The notes beneath the pieces were generated by a model, which did no database searches, was not told the origin of the DNA, and saw only the letters and a program-made list of their open reading frames with translations. Shown here one piece after another: positions 14,915-23,348 of a DNA stretch of 34,542 bases; position 1 is the stretch's first letter; every line of letters starts with the position of its first letter. The stretch is from Bacteroidota bacterium (GTDB taxonomy: Bacteria > Bacteroidota > Bacteroidia > Flavobacteriales > Weeksellaceae): positions 1 to 34,542 of the forward strand of contig JAEYOX010000066.1 of assembly GCA_023411265.1 (NCBI GenBank), read 5' to 3'. Made by a program: the position numbers and the translations under genes.

Positions 14915-16342
14915 TTACCTTCTTTTTGGAGCAACTACATCAGATTTCTGGTATTTGTTCCATTCTGCATCGTCACCAACATATCTTACGGTAACTTTTC
15001 TGTCAGCTTCTCTTTCTGCGTTAGATGCAGTTTCAGGCACTTTCGCATTTTGCTCACCAACTCCGATAGATTTCAGAACGTTTGGATCAACACCTCTTGC
15101 ATCCAGAGCAGCAACTACTGCAGCAGCTCTTCTTTGAGACAAGCTCAGGTTATACGCTTCAGAACCTTTCTTATCGGTTTCACCAACTAGTAAGAATCTA
15201 CCACCATCTTTTTTGATGATTTCAGCAGCTGTATTTAATGCAGCATTGGATTCTGGTTTAATAGTCGCTTTATCGAAGTCGAAATAAACTGCTTTCAGTT
15301 CTTTCTCAACTTCTACCTGAGTTACTTCTTTTGGTTTCGGACATCCGTTATATTCAGGAAGACCTGGGATTGTAGGACAAGCGTCATCTTTATCAAGGAT
15401 TCCGTCTCCGTCAGTATCTGGCCAAGGACAACCTTGGTTTTCTACCGGACCAGGAACATCAGGACAGTTATCATCTTTGTCGATTACACCATCTCCGTCA
15501 GTATCCGGCCAAGGGCAACCGTTGTTTTCTACTGGACCTGCCACATCTGGACAATCATCTAAGTTATCAGGAATTCCGTCTCCGTCTGTATCAGGACATC
15601 CTTGGAATTCTGGTAATCCTGGGGTATCAGGACATAAATCGTCTTTGTCTAAGATTCCATCTCCGTCCCGATCTCTTTGTCCGAATCTAAATAGAATCGA
15701 AGCAGATGCCTGCCAAAAGTTAGGTGCGTTTCCTTTATCATTGAAAGGTGTAGAAACATAATCTCCCTGAATTCCAAGACCGAAATTTTTGGTAATCCAG
15801 AAATTAGATCCTAAACCAAAAGGCATTGCAAAGTGGTTTGCTTTACCGCTGGAGTTATTGTCGTCAAAGTTTACCATGACATCATTCGCCGCATCATATG
15901 CTGGAAACAGAACGCCTGAATAATCATGTCTCAAATAACTGGCACCAACTCTCAGGTACGGATCAAACCATGATTCTTCGTTCCACAGAGCGTTTGCTTT
16001 TAATTGCAGACCAAGCCCCGTCATTAACATGAATTCTTTACCCATGTTAAATCTTGCGTTAGGCACATTTCCTACGGAAGTTTGCCAATCTAACACTAAA
16101 GGCCCAACAAGATGTCTGGCAACTGTTAATTTGGAAAGGGGTGGCGTAATATGATAATCACCGACATTGAACAATCTTTCGAAGTGATTAAATTTTTCAC
16201 CTACTCCGCCATTCGCAACGGCCATGTGATTCACTCCGTGAGCACCTACCCCAATAAGCCAAGGGTTATTGCTCGTTTGAGCGAACACAGTAGAGGCAAC
16301 TGTCAGTGCCAATGCTGAAATTCCTAATTTTAGATTTTTCAT
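14915..16342 (-). CDS. OmpA family outer-membrane protein with thrombospondin type 3 repeats
   Basis: A 475-residue outer-membrane protein in three parts. After the signal peptide (ISALALTVASTVFAQ), residues ~23-225 form a beta-barrel domain ending in SASILFRFGQ. Residues ~227-338 hold four thrombospondin type 3 calcium-binding repeats (DTDGDGI..D..CPD pattern). Residues ~350-460 are an OmpA peptidoglycan-binding domain: VYFDFDKATIKPES, then GETDKKGSEAYNLSLSQRRA, then SIGVGEQNA. The usual His of the GHTD motif is Glu here. It should tie the outer membrane to peptidoglycan and is likely abundant: a promoter with correct TTG spacing lies upstream and a strong terminator downstream. It resembles the major OmpA-like proteins of flavobacteria. 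Confidence 0.94.
   Translation of the reverse strand: MKNLKLGISALALTVASTVFAQTSNNPWLIGVGAHGVNHMAVANGGVGEKFNHFERLFNVGDYHITPPLSKLTVARHLVGPLVLDWQTSVGNVPNARFNMGKEFMLMTGLGLQLKANALWNEESWFDPYLRVGASYLRHDYSGVLFPAYDAANDVMVNFDDNNSSGKANHFAMPFGLGSNFWITKNFGLGIQGDYVSTPFNDKGNAPNFWQASASILFRFGQRDRDGDGILDKDDLCPDTPGLPEFQGCPDTDGDGIPDNLDDCPDVAGPVENNGCPWPDTDGDGVIDKDDNCPDVPGPVENQGCPWPDTDGDGILDKDDACPTIPGLPEYNGCPKPKEVTQVEVEKELKAVYFDFDKATIKPESNAALNTAAEIIKKDGGRFLLVGETDKKGSEAYNLSLSQRRAAAVVAALDARGVDPNVLKSIGVGEQNAKVPETASNAEREADRKVTVRYVGDDAEWNKYQKSDVVAPKRR
15338..15673 (-). repeat. Four thrombospondin type 3 repeats inside the OmpA gene
   Basis: Units of 27-29 codons each begin with D-x-D-G-D-G and contain D-x-C-P. The two central 29-codon units are nearly identical in DNA (for example CTCCGTCAGTAT at 15406 and again at 15493, 87 bases apart). 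Confidence 0.85.
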
Positions 16343-16371
16343 AGAATTAAATGATTAAATAATTGATATTG

Positions 16372-16402
16372 CAAAATAAATATAATTTTTCCTGATAGAC
16401 AA
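16372..16402 (-). promoter_or_regulatory. Promoter of the OmpA gene
   Basis: On the minus strand TTG (16400-16402), a 20-base spacer and TTATTTTG (16372-16379, one mismatch to TAnnTTTG) lie about 30 bases before the ATG at 16342. Confidence 0.55.
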
Positions 16403-16419
16403 AGTTTTTAGGAGTTTTT

Positions 16420-16878
16420 TTAACTTTTTTTAAGAACTCTGTCTAGGTTTCTTTTATTTTCTCTTTCCTTGATACTTTCCCTTTTATCATAAAGTTTCTT
16501 ACCTCGTGCCAACGCGATCAACACCTTGGCCTTTCCTTTTTCATTAATATACAATTTTAATGGAACAATGGTATTTCCCGCATCTTTCAGCTTTTTTTCA
16601 AATTTTTGAAGCTCCTTCTTATGAAGCAGCAATTTCCGTTCTCTTTTGATTTTATGGTTATAAAATGTTCCGAGCTTATACTCGTCAATCATCATATTAA
16701 TAATGTAAAGCTCGCCATCGATGAACTGACAGAAGGCTTCTGTAATACTGGCTCTGGAAGAACGGAGTGATTTTATTTCTGTTCCGGTAAGAACCAAACC
16801 CGCCTCAAGTTGATCCAAAATTTCATATTCATACCGGGCTCTTTTATTTAAAATATTGACAGTTTTTTCGATCTTCAT
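16420..16878 (-). CDS. smpB: SsrA-binding protein SmpB
   Basis: SmpB binds tmRNA and places it in the empty A site of stalled ribosomes. The 152-residue product starts MKIEKTVNILNKRARYEYEI at the ATG at 16878; an in-frame TTG at 16890 would add four residues and is rejected. Family motifs are all present: LVLTGTEIKSLR, the beta-barrel string EAFCQFIDGELYIINMMI, KRERKLLLHK and LKLYINEKGKAKV. The basic C-terminal tail (KKLYDKRESIKERENKR) enters the mRNA channel in known structures. The RNA partner, tmRNA, lies at the end of this window. The gene diverges from the ABC-F gene with ~180 bases between starts. Confidence 0.97.
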   Translation of the reverse strand: MKIEKTVNILNKRARYEYEILDQLEAGLVLTGTEIKSLRSSRASITEAFCQFIDGELYIINMMIDEYKLGTFYNHKIKRERKLLLHKKELQKFEKKLKDAGNTIVPLKLYINEKGKAKVLIALARGKKLYDKRESIKERENKRNLDRVLKKS

Positions 16879-17029
16879 CTTTGGATACAAATTTTGAACA
16901 ATTCGTTTATACGGAGCTTATAAAATTTTTAAAAATGTTATTAAAATTAATCACGGTAGCATTGTAGTTCTGCATTCCCCTGTTTTAGGAGTCTCGAACT
17001 GTCAAGCGTTTAAAGACAATTTCTTTTCG

Positions 17030-17037
17030 TATTTTTG
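17030..17037 (+). promoter_or_regulatory. -7 promoter element of the ABC-F gene
   Basis: TATTTTTG is an exact TAnnTTTG match, 20 bases before the ATG at 17058. The -33 region has no TTG. Confidence 0.5.
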
Positions 17038-17057
17038 CACCAAATTTACAAAACAAT

Positions 17058-18686
17058 ATGTTAACAGTATCAAATCTCTCTTTACAATTCGGAAAGAGGG
17101 TTCTTTTTGACGATGTGAATATCACGTTTACCAAAGGCAACTGCTATGGTATTATTGGTGCTAACGGAGCAGGGAAATCCACTTTTCTCAAAATATTAAC
17201 TGGAAAACAAGTGCCTACTACCGGCAATGTATCACTAGAACCAGGAAAAAGAATGTCTGTTCTGGAGCAGGATCACTATGCCTACGATCAATACACTGTG
17301 TTGGAAACTGTACTTCGTGGCAACACCAAACTTTTCGAGATCAAAGAAGAAATGGATGCCTTATATGCAAAAACGGATTTTTCTGATGAAGACGGTATCA
17401 AAGCAGGTGAACTAGGGGTTATTTATGATGAAATGGGAGGATGGAATTCTGAATCTGATGCACAAACAATGTTGTCTAATGTAGGTATTAAGGACGATAT
17501 GCACTGGCAGATGATGAGTGAACTTGAAAACAAGGACAAAGTAAAAGTACTTCTCGCACAGGCACTTTTTGGAAATCCTGATGTTTTGATTTTAGATGAA
17601 CCTACGAATGACCTGGATATAGAAACCATCTCCTGGCTGGAAGATTTCCTGGCCGATTATGAAAATACCGTCATTGTTGTTTCGCATGACCGACATTTTC
17701 TGGATGCTGTTTGTACACATATCGGCGATCTGGATTATTCCAAACTGAATCTTTATACCGGAAATTATTCCTTTTGGTATCAGGCTTCACAACTGGCAAC
17801 AAGACAGCGGGCTCAGGCCAATAAAAAAGCAGAAGACAAGAAGAAGGAACTCCAGGAGTTTATCGCTCGCTTCAGTTCTAATGTTGCTAAGGCTAAACAA
17901 GCTACGGCCAGAAAAAAAATGCTGGACAAATTAAGTATTGAAGATATAAAACCTAGCTCCAGACGATATCCTGCCATTATTTTTGAAATGGAAAGAGAAG
18001 CAGGAGATCAAATTCTGGAAGTAAAAAATCTTCAAAAAATAAAAGATGGCGAACAGCTTTTTTCCAACATTGATTTTAAATTGAAAAAGGGCGATAAAGT
18101 TGCTATAATTTCGAAAAACTCTCTCGCAATTACAGAATTTTTTGAAATCATCTCCGGTAATGCAAAACCAGACTCAGGCGAATACCAATGGGGAGTCACT
18201 ACCAACCAATCTTATCTTCCACTGGACAATACCGAATTTTTCCAAGACAAAGATCTGAATTTAGTGGATTGGCTGCGTCAGTTCACCAAAAATGATGAAG
18301 AAAGACATGAAGAATATATGCGTGGATTCCTCGGCAGAATGCTCTTCTCCGGTGATGAAGCTTTGAAATCAAGCACAGTACTTTCCGGAGGAGAAAAAAT
18401 GCGTTGTATGTTCAGCAGAATGATGCTGCAGCGTGCCAATGTTCTTCTAATGGATGAACCTACCAACCACCTGGATCTGGAAAGTATTACCACGCTCAAT
18501 AACTCACTTAGCAATTTTAAAGGAAATATTTTACTGTCATCTCATGACCACGAATTGCTGCAAACCGTCTGTAACAGAATTATAGAGCTGACACCGAATG
18601 GTGTTATCGACCGTGAAATGACTTACGATGAATACCTGACCGATAAAAAAATAAAGGAACTGCAGGCTCAATTGTACGCCGAGTAA
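17058..18686 (+). CDS. ABC-F family ATPase, YbiT-like
   Basis: A 542-residue soluble protein with two ABC ATPase domains and no membrane segments, of the ABC-F group that acts on the ribosome. It aligns in layout with E. coli YbiT. Domain 1 has Walker A GANGAGKST (34-42) and Walker B LILDEPTNDLD (177-187), but its signature region reads SELENKD (154-160) in place of LSGGQ. The linker (~250-300) is rich in Lys/Ala/Gln. Domain 2 has a normal signature LSGGE (442-446) and Walker B LLMDEPTNHLD, but its Walker A is replaced by ISKNSLAIT (351-359), lacking the GKS/T core. One composite ATP site therefore looks intact and the other degenerate. The gene has its own promoter element and a 12-bp stem terminator. 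Confidence 0.93.
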   Translation: MLTVSNLSLQFGKRVLFDDVNITFTKGNCYGIIGANGAGKSTFLKILTGKQVPTTGNVSLEPGKRMSVLEQDHYAYDQYTVLETVLRGNTKLFEIKEEMDALYAKTDFSDEDGIKAGELGVIYDEMGGWNSESDAQTMLSNVGIKDDMHWQMMSELENKDKVKVLLAQALFGNPDVLILDEPTNDLDIETISWLEDFLADYENTVIVVSHDRHFLDAVCTHIGDLDYSKLNLYTGNYSFWYQASQLATRQRAQANKKAEDKKKELQEFIARFSSNVAKAKQATARKKMLDKLSIEDIKPSSRRYPAIIFEMEREAGDQILEVKNLQKIKDGEQLFSNIDFKLKKGDKVAIISKNSLAITEFFEIISGNAKPDSGEYQWGVTTNQSYLPLDNTEFFQDKDLNLVDWLRQFTKNDEERHEEYMRGFLGRMLFSGDEALKSSTVLSGGEKMRCMFSRMMLQRANVLLMDEPTNHLDLESITTLNNSLSNFKGNILLSSHDHELLQTVCNRIIELTPNGVIDREMTYDEYLTDKKIKELQAQLYAE

Positions 18687-18710
18687 TCTGTCTATTTTCT
18701 TCAGGATATC

Positions 18711-18742
18711 AAATCCATCTTGTATAGCAAGGTGGATTTTTT
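18711..18742 (+). terminator. Terminator of the ABC-F gene
   Basis: A 12-bp stem (18711-18722 with 18728-18739, one G-T pair) and 5-base loop lead into a run of six T residues. Confidence 0.9.
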
Positions 18743-18814
18743 GTTAACTCACAAAATAATTCCCTACTCAATTATTTATAATTAATCCAATTAAAACAGA
18801 AACAATTTAATTCG

Positions 18815-18822
18815 TAAATTTG
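18815..18822 (+). promoter_or_regulatory. -7 promoter element of recJ
   Basis: TAAATTTG matches TAnnTTTG and ends 7 bases before the ATG at 18830, which would give a transcript with almost no leader. Confidence 0.5.
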
Positions 18823-18829
18823 TAACATT

Positions 18830-20542
18830 ATGAGTCAAAAATGGATTTACAAACCCGAACCGGACGAGGAAGTGGTAGACCGGCTGAGCGTGTCCCTCGG
18901 TTTTGGAACTTTTGAATCTAAACTTCTGGTTCTTCGGGGTATTGATAATTACGAAAAAGCCCGGGAATTTTTTAAACCTAAACTTGAAGATATTCACAAT
19001 CCTTTTCTGATGGCTGACATGCAAAAAGCTGTAGAACGCATTGCTACCGCCATTGAAAACGGAGAAAAAATACTGGTTTACGGGGATTATGATGTAGACG
19101 GCACTACCGCCGTTGCACTCATGTACCTATACCTGAGCAAAATAGTTGAAAAAAAATACCTTGATTTTTATATTCCGGATCGTAATGCAGAAGGGTACGG
19201 AATCTCAAAAGAAGGAATCGATTTTGCCAAAGAAAACGGATTCACCTTAATTATCGCGCTGGACTGCGGAATAAAAGCGGCCGACAAAATAGACTATGCA
19301 ACTTCTTTGGGGGTTGATTTTATTATCTGCGATCATCATTTGCCAGGCGATGAGATTCCCAATGCGTGTGCCGTACTGGACCCGAAAAGAAAAGACTGTC
19401 GCTATCCTTACAAGGAACTTTCCGGTTGTGGTGTAGGGTTTAAATTATGCCAGGGATTAAATACCATCTATAAGATCCCGGAAGCTGAAGTATACGAACT
19501 TACCGATTTGCTCGCTATTTCTATTGCTGCCGATATTGTGGCTATGACCGGCGAAAACCGGCAGCTGGCAAAATTGGGATTGAAACACCTCAGGAAAACC
19601 AGAAATCTGGGATTACGGCTTTTAATTCCTGAGGAAAAATTAGCCACGTTTGATATTTCAAATATCGTTTTTGAAATCGCCCCGAAAATTAATGCCGCTG
19701 GGAGAATTTCTCATGGAAAAGCTGCGGTAGAACTTATGATTTCGGATAATCTGAAACACGCTCATCAGATTGTTGACAACATTATGGGATTGAATGATGA
19801 ACGGCGGGAGCTGGATATGAATTCCACCGTTTCTGCTCTGAATCAGATTATAGAATCAGGACAGGAAAAAAACCTCACTACGATCGTATATGATCCAAGT
19901 TGGAACAAAGGCGTTATCGGTATTGTAGCGTCACGGCTTACGGAAACTTATTACAAACCTACTCTTGTTTTTACGGAAGGAACCAACAGTGAACTGGTGG
20001 CTTCTGCCAGATCTGTTTCAGATTTTGATGTTCATGAAGCATTGGATATGTGTTCGGAATATTTCCTGAAATTTGGCGGACATCAGGCTGCTGCCGGACT
20101 GTCCATGAGAAAGGATAAGTTTGAAGCTTTTAAATTGAAGTTTGAGGAAGTAGTAGCCCAAAAAATCCAAGAGCACCAGAAATTTCCATGTATCATGATT
20201 GATTCGGAAATTCACATCGATGACCTGAATCGTGAATTTATAAATTTTCACCGGAAGCTCGCACCCTTCGGGCCGCAAAATATGAAACCCGTCTTTGTTC
20301 TTAAAAATCAGAAAGTTTCCGGCTACGTCAAAACGATGGGGAAAGATAATAATCACCTGAAATTTTATATTAAACAGGAATCGAGCGGAAGAAGCTATGA
20401 ATGTGTGGGATTTAAACTGGGACAGTTTGCAGATGATTTCAGAACGAAAAGTTTCGATATAGCTTTCACGCTTGAAGAAAATCACTGGAAGGGAAATGTA
20501 ACCTTCTACCTTAATATTCGCGATGTCAAATTCAATGAATAA
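18830..20542 (+). CDS. recJ: Single-stranded-DNA-specific exonuclease RecJ
   Basis: RecJ degrades single-stranded DNA 5' to 3' in recombination, mismatch repair and fork restart. The 570-residue protein has the DHH phosphoesterase core: YGDYDVDGTT (metal ligands D86, D88, D90), DCGI, and the name-giving DHH at residues 168-170. The DHHA1 domain has GGHQAAAGLSM in the second half. The final ~110 residues form the OB-like domain. The length is normal. A TAnnTTTG element sits just upstream. nadD begins within its last codons and a DUF3817 gene follows, so this is likely the first gene of a three-gene operon. Confidence 0.97.
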   Translation: MSQKWIYKPEPDEEVVDRLSVSLGFGTFESKLLVLRGIDNYEKAREFFKPKLEDIHNPFLMADMQKAVERIATAIENGEKILVYGDYDVDGTTAVALMYLYLSKIVEKKYLDFYIPDRNAEGYGISKEGIDFAKENGFTLIIALDCGIKAADKIDYATSLGVDFIICDHHLPGDEIPNACAVLDPKRKDCRYPYKELSGCGVGFKLCQGLNTIYKIPEAEVYELTDLLAISIAADIVAMTGENRQLAKLGLKHLRKTRNLGLRLLIPEEKLATFDISNIVFEIAPKINAAGRISHGKAAVELMISDNLKHAHQIVDNIMGLNDERRELDMNSTVSALNQIIESGQEKNLTTIVYDPSWNKGVIGIVASRLTETYYKPTLVFTEGTNSELVASARSVSDFDVHEALDMCSEYFLKFGGHQAAAGLSMRKDKFEAFKLKFEEVVAQKIQEHQKFPCIMIDSEIHIDDLNREFINFHRKLAPFGPQNMKPVFVLKNQKVSGYVKTMGKDNNHLKFYIKQESSGRSYECVGFKLGQFADDFRTKSFDIAFTLEENHWKGNVTFYLNIRDVKFNE

Positions 20543-21122
20543 GAAAATAGGTTTATTTTTCGGGTCTTTCAATCCGATTCATATCGGGCATTTGATTCTG
20601 GCGAACTATATCGTGGAACATTCCGATATGGATGAACTTTGGTTTGTGGTAAGTCCGCAGAATCCTTTTAAAGATAAAAAATCGTTGCTGAAAGATACGA
20701 ACCGGCTGGATATGGTACAACTTGCCTTACAAAATTATCCGAAAATGAGAGCTTCGAATGTTGAATTTTATCTTCCTCAGCCCAGTTATACTATTGATAC
20801 CCTTACGCATCTGAAAGAACAATATCCACATCACAGTTTTGCTCTTATTATGGGGGAAGATAATTTGAAAAATTTTCACAAATGGAAAAATTCTGAAAAG
20901 TTGCTCAATGATTATCAGGTTATTGTGTATCCGCGAATTTCTTTCGATGATGAAAAAAAACCTCCTCAGTTTCGGCATGAAAACGTGAAACTCATTCAAG
21001 CACCTGTTATTGAAATATCTGCCACAGAAATCCGAAATATGATAAAACAGGGCAAAAATGTTCGGCCAATGCTGCCACCAGAAGTTTTTGAATATCTGGA
21101 CGGCAGTTCTTTCTATAAATAA
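20535..21122 (+). CDS. nadD: Nicotinate-nucleotide adenylyltransferase
   Basis: NadD joins nicotinate mononucleotide and ATP to form deamido-NAD in NAD synthesis. The nucleotidyltransferase motifs are clear: GLFFGSFNPIHIGHL at the N-terminus (GxFxPxHxGH) and ISATEIRNMI near the end, with a PQNPFK substrate loop between. I choose the ATG at 20535 (195 residues, MNKKIGLFFG), which overlaps recJ by 8 bases. An ATG at 20523 is in frame and would add four residues; it cannot be excluded. The tight overlap with recJ suggests coupled translation. Confidence 0.95.
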   Translation: MNKKIGLFFGSFNPIHIGHLILANYIVEHSDMDELWFVVSPQNPFKDKKSLLKDTNRLDMVQLALQNYPKMRASNVEFYLPQPSYTIDTLTHLKEQYPHHSFALIMGEDNLKNFHKWKNSEKLLNDYQVIVYPRISFDDEKKPPQFRHENVKLIQAPVIEISATEIRNMIKQGKNVRPMLPPEVFEYLDGSSFYK

Positions 21123-21131
21123 AAAACTATT

Positions 21132-21473
21132 ATGAATTTCATCGAAAAATATTTTTCAAAATATTCACAGGAAAAGATTATTAATTGGTTCCGAAAAGCT
21201 TGCGTAGCAGAGGCGTGGACCTGTTTTTTTCTTTATTTGGTTGCTATGCCGCTGAAGCGGTATTTTCCGGAAAATGATCCTGTTTTAATTTTCATGATTA
21301 TCACAGGGAATCTTCATGGTTTTTTCTTTGTGGTGTACCTCCTTCTTTTGCTGCCTGTCCGTAAAATATTTTCGTGGGATGATGAGGATTTTGTGTTCGC
21401 TATTCTGGCTGCATTTTTCCCATTTGCCACAATCTGGATCGATAAGAGCTTGGCAAAATTCAACCGGGAATAA
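21132..21473 (+). CDS. DUF3817 integral membrane protein
   Basis: A 113-residue membrane protein with three predicted helices at ~23-43, ~52-77 and ~88-106. The string TGNLHGFFFVVYLL in the second helix carries the G-x-x-H-G and F-x-x-Y pattern of the DUF3817 family. No function is established for the family. The gene begins 9 bases after nadD and so belongs to the recJ-nadD transcription unit. No terminator is visible behind it. Confidence 0.85.
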   Translation: MNFIEKYFSKYSQEKIINWFRKACVAEAWTCFFLYLVAMPLKRYFPENDPVLIFMIITGNLHGFFFVVYLLLLLPVRKIFSWDDEDFVFAILAAFFPFATIWIDKSLAKFNRE

Positions 21474-21574
21474 TTTTTTAGTATTTCGGGTACATCTGGA
21501 TTTCAGCAGAAAATTTATGAAAACATTCCTGTAGATAACATTCAGAAAATAACAGATAAAAGTATAAATTTTAT

Positions 21575-22765
21575 ATGAAATCCATATTTCTTTTATTTTT
21601 AATTACTGTTCAAAGCATTTATGCTCAAGCTAATACTGACTCTTTGAAATTTTCACATGCAAAAAAAATTGATTCATTAAAAATTGAAATCGGAAAAAAT
21701 ATACATAACTACGAGGCAATCCGTGAATATTATTTTCAGACAGATGATCCAATTTTTGAGGAAAAAAATGCCCCAAAGTTTTATGATAGCTTATTTCAAT
21801 TAATTGAAAAAGATAAAAACATTCAACCCGAATATTATTTATTTAGAGCAACGATCTTTTATTCTCAGGGCGATGAAAAAATTAAATTTTTCAGGAAAGG
21901 ATATCTTAAATTTCCTAAAGATTTTTCAATAAATTCGGAATTGGGAGAATACTACTACAAGAAATTTATTGAAAGTGATGACAAAGAAAATAAAAGTTTA
22001 TATGCAGATTCTACTCGCATTCATCTAGAAAATTTTACCTTAAAAAATCCATTTCAATTTCAAAAAATCAAAAATGCAGTGGAACTTTATCAAGTTTATT
22101 ATTATCAAAATGAATTAATGAAAATGCATGAACTAGAAAAAGAAATTCTTAATAAGCCAATTTTTGGAATAAAGCTAAGTACGTATTTAAGTAAATCCGA
22201 TTTAAAAAATGATATAACTGCAGTTGATAAAACAATGAGGTTTTTTTCTAATATCCGATATTTTAATCAGTATAAGGAAAAGTTTGGAATAAAAAATCAT
22301 TCTAAGACCTACTTCAATTTTATTTTATACCGCTCTTTTTTCAAACCACTTTTAATTGGTCTTGACCAAAGAAAAGGTAAATATTTTATTAGCTACTTGC
22401 TTTCCAACAATGCTAATGAAATAGAACACCCCTTTGAAACAAAAACTAGAGAAATTACGCGAGGTCAGTTTCAAAATTTTATAAGTATACTAACTAACCA
22501 AAATACTAAGAAAAGTTCCGTTGCAATGCAAAATGGCTACGATGGGTCATCTTGGTACTTGGAATCAAAATTAAAAGGTTCACATACTTTGCAAGAAATT
22601 TGGAGTCCGCAAATTCATTGTACTTCAAATAATGCAGAATGTTCCATCATTAAAGCTTGTCTTTATTTAATAAAACTTTCTGGACTTAAGACTACTTCTC
22701 GGAAAATTGATCAGAAGGACTATCATTATGATCCAAATGAAGCTGATGGATTTATGATATGGTAA
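21575..22765 (+). CDS. AT-rich secreted hypothetical protein with C-terminal DG-W-LE motif
   Basis: I do not recognise a named family. The 396-residue product starts with a signal peptide (MKSIFLLFLITVQSIYAQ) without a lipobox. Residues ~40-210 are helix-rich with many Lys, Tyr and Asp residues and could contain degenerate TPR-like helices. The C-terminal part has GYDGSSWYLESKLKGSH followed by IWSP and CLYLIKLSG; a DG-x-x-W-x-x-E ... SP ... L-x-L-S-G arrangement recurs in secreted Bacteroidota proteins of unknown role. The gene is clearly richer in A and T than its neighbours, with frequent AAA, GAA, TTT and ATT codons. It has no recognisable -7 element or terminator. It may be an acquired or fast-evolving accessory gene. 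Confidence 0.7.
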   Translation: MKSIFLLFLITVQSIYAQANTDSLKFSHAKKIDSLKIEIGKNIHNYEAIREYYFQTDDPIFEEKNAPKFYDSLFQLIEKDKNIQPEYYLFRATIFYSQGDEKIKFFRKGYLKFPKDFSINSELGEYYYKKFIESDDKENKSLYADSTRIHLENFTLKNPFQFQKIKNAVELYQVYYYQNELMKMHELEKEILNKPIFGIKLSTYLSKSDLKNDITAVDKTMRFFSNIRYFNQYKEKFGIKNHSKTYFNFILYRSFFKPLLIGLDQRKGKYFISYLLSNNANEIEHPFETKTREITRGQFQNFISILTNQNTKKSSVAMQNGYDGSSWYLESKLKGSHTLQEIWSPQIHCTSNNAECSIIKACLYLIKLSGLKTTSRKIDQKDYHYDPNEADGFMIW

Positions 22766-22964
22766 CACCTACTGCTGCTATCATTGCATTTCTATTGACT
22801 GGTTAAAGTTAAATTATAAAATATTTTAGATGGTTGTTCATTCTGTTATATTTATTAGAATCCTTACTAACAATAAAATCCCGGCCCCAACTGTATCACC
22901 CATATTATTTCGCTGAAACATTTTACTTTCTAAAAAACCACTTGAATAGTAGTACCTTTGAGAA
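22766..22964. other. AT-rich intergenic region, no gene seen
   Basis: About 200 bases separate the orphan secreted gene from the ATL gene. No hairpin with a T run and no credible short gene was found. An open frame starting at 22834 runs through into the ATL gene in another phase and is not coding-like. Only the ATL -7 element at the right edge is recognisable. Confidence 0.5.
22953..22960 (+). promoter_or_regulatory. -7 promoter element of the ATL gene, leaderless arrangement
   Basis: TACCTTTG is an exact TAnnTTTG match and ends only 4 bases before the ATG at 22965, so transcription should begin at or next to the start codon. Confidence 0.55.
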
Positions 22965-23288
22965 ATGGATTCTTTGTTTAATGATCAGGTTTATGAAATC
23001 ATCCGTCTCATTCCAAACGGAAGAATGACGAGTTACGGTGCTATCGCAAAAGCGATCGGATTTCCTAAACATGCACGACACGTTGGAAATGCATTGCGAT
23101 TTATGGAGGAAGATTATCCCGCTCACAGGGTTTGCAATACTTCAGGAAGAATTACCGCAAGCTGCACCCGCGATTTTATCGGGAAACTGAAAAAAGAAGG
23201 CGTAGAAGTAAAAGGAGATAAAATTTTGAATTTTCGGGAAGTTTTCTGGGATCCGATGATTGAAATCGATGTCAATGAAAACAAATAA
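22965..23288 (+). CDS. MGMT-fold alkyltransferase-like protein (ATL)
   Basis: A 107-residue protein with the C-terminal domain fold of O6-methylguanine-DNA methyltransferase. The helix-turn-helix region (PNGRMTSYGAIAKAIGFPKHARHVGNAL) with the conserved Tyr and Arg for base flipping is present. The active-site motif PCHRV is changed to PAHRV, so the alkyl-accepting cysteine is gone. Such proteins, called ATLs, bind O6-alkylguanine without repairing it and hand the lesion to nucleotide excision repair; Trp or Ala in place of Cys is known in this group. It is not a methyltransferase despite common automatic naming. A bidirectional-type hairpin lies just behind it, shared with htpG. Confidence 0.88.
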   Translation: MDSLFNDQVYEIIRLIPNGRMTSYGAIAKAIGFPKHARHVGNALRFMEEDYPAHRVCNTSGRITASCTRDFIGKLKKEGVEVKGDKILNFREVFWDPMIEIDVNENK

Positions 23289-23293
23289 AAAAT

Positions 23294-23322
23294 AAAAAAC
23301 CTTGTCAATTTGTTTGACAAGG
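23294..23322 (-). terminator. Terminator of htpG
   Basis: A 9-bp stem (23300-23308 with 23314-23322) and 5-base loop. On the minus strand it leads into a T run (A at 23294-23299 on the plus strand); the plus side has only a short T stretch. Confidence 0.82.
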
Positions 23323-23348
23323 CTTTAGAGTTGTTAATAAAAGACCCT

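Noticed and set aside
22834..23028. Small plus-strand frame of 64 residues before the ATL gene
   Set aside because: It runs into the ATL gene in a different phase, lacks a promoter, and has no recognisable motif; the ATL frame is clearly coding.
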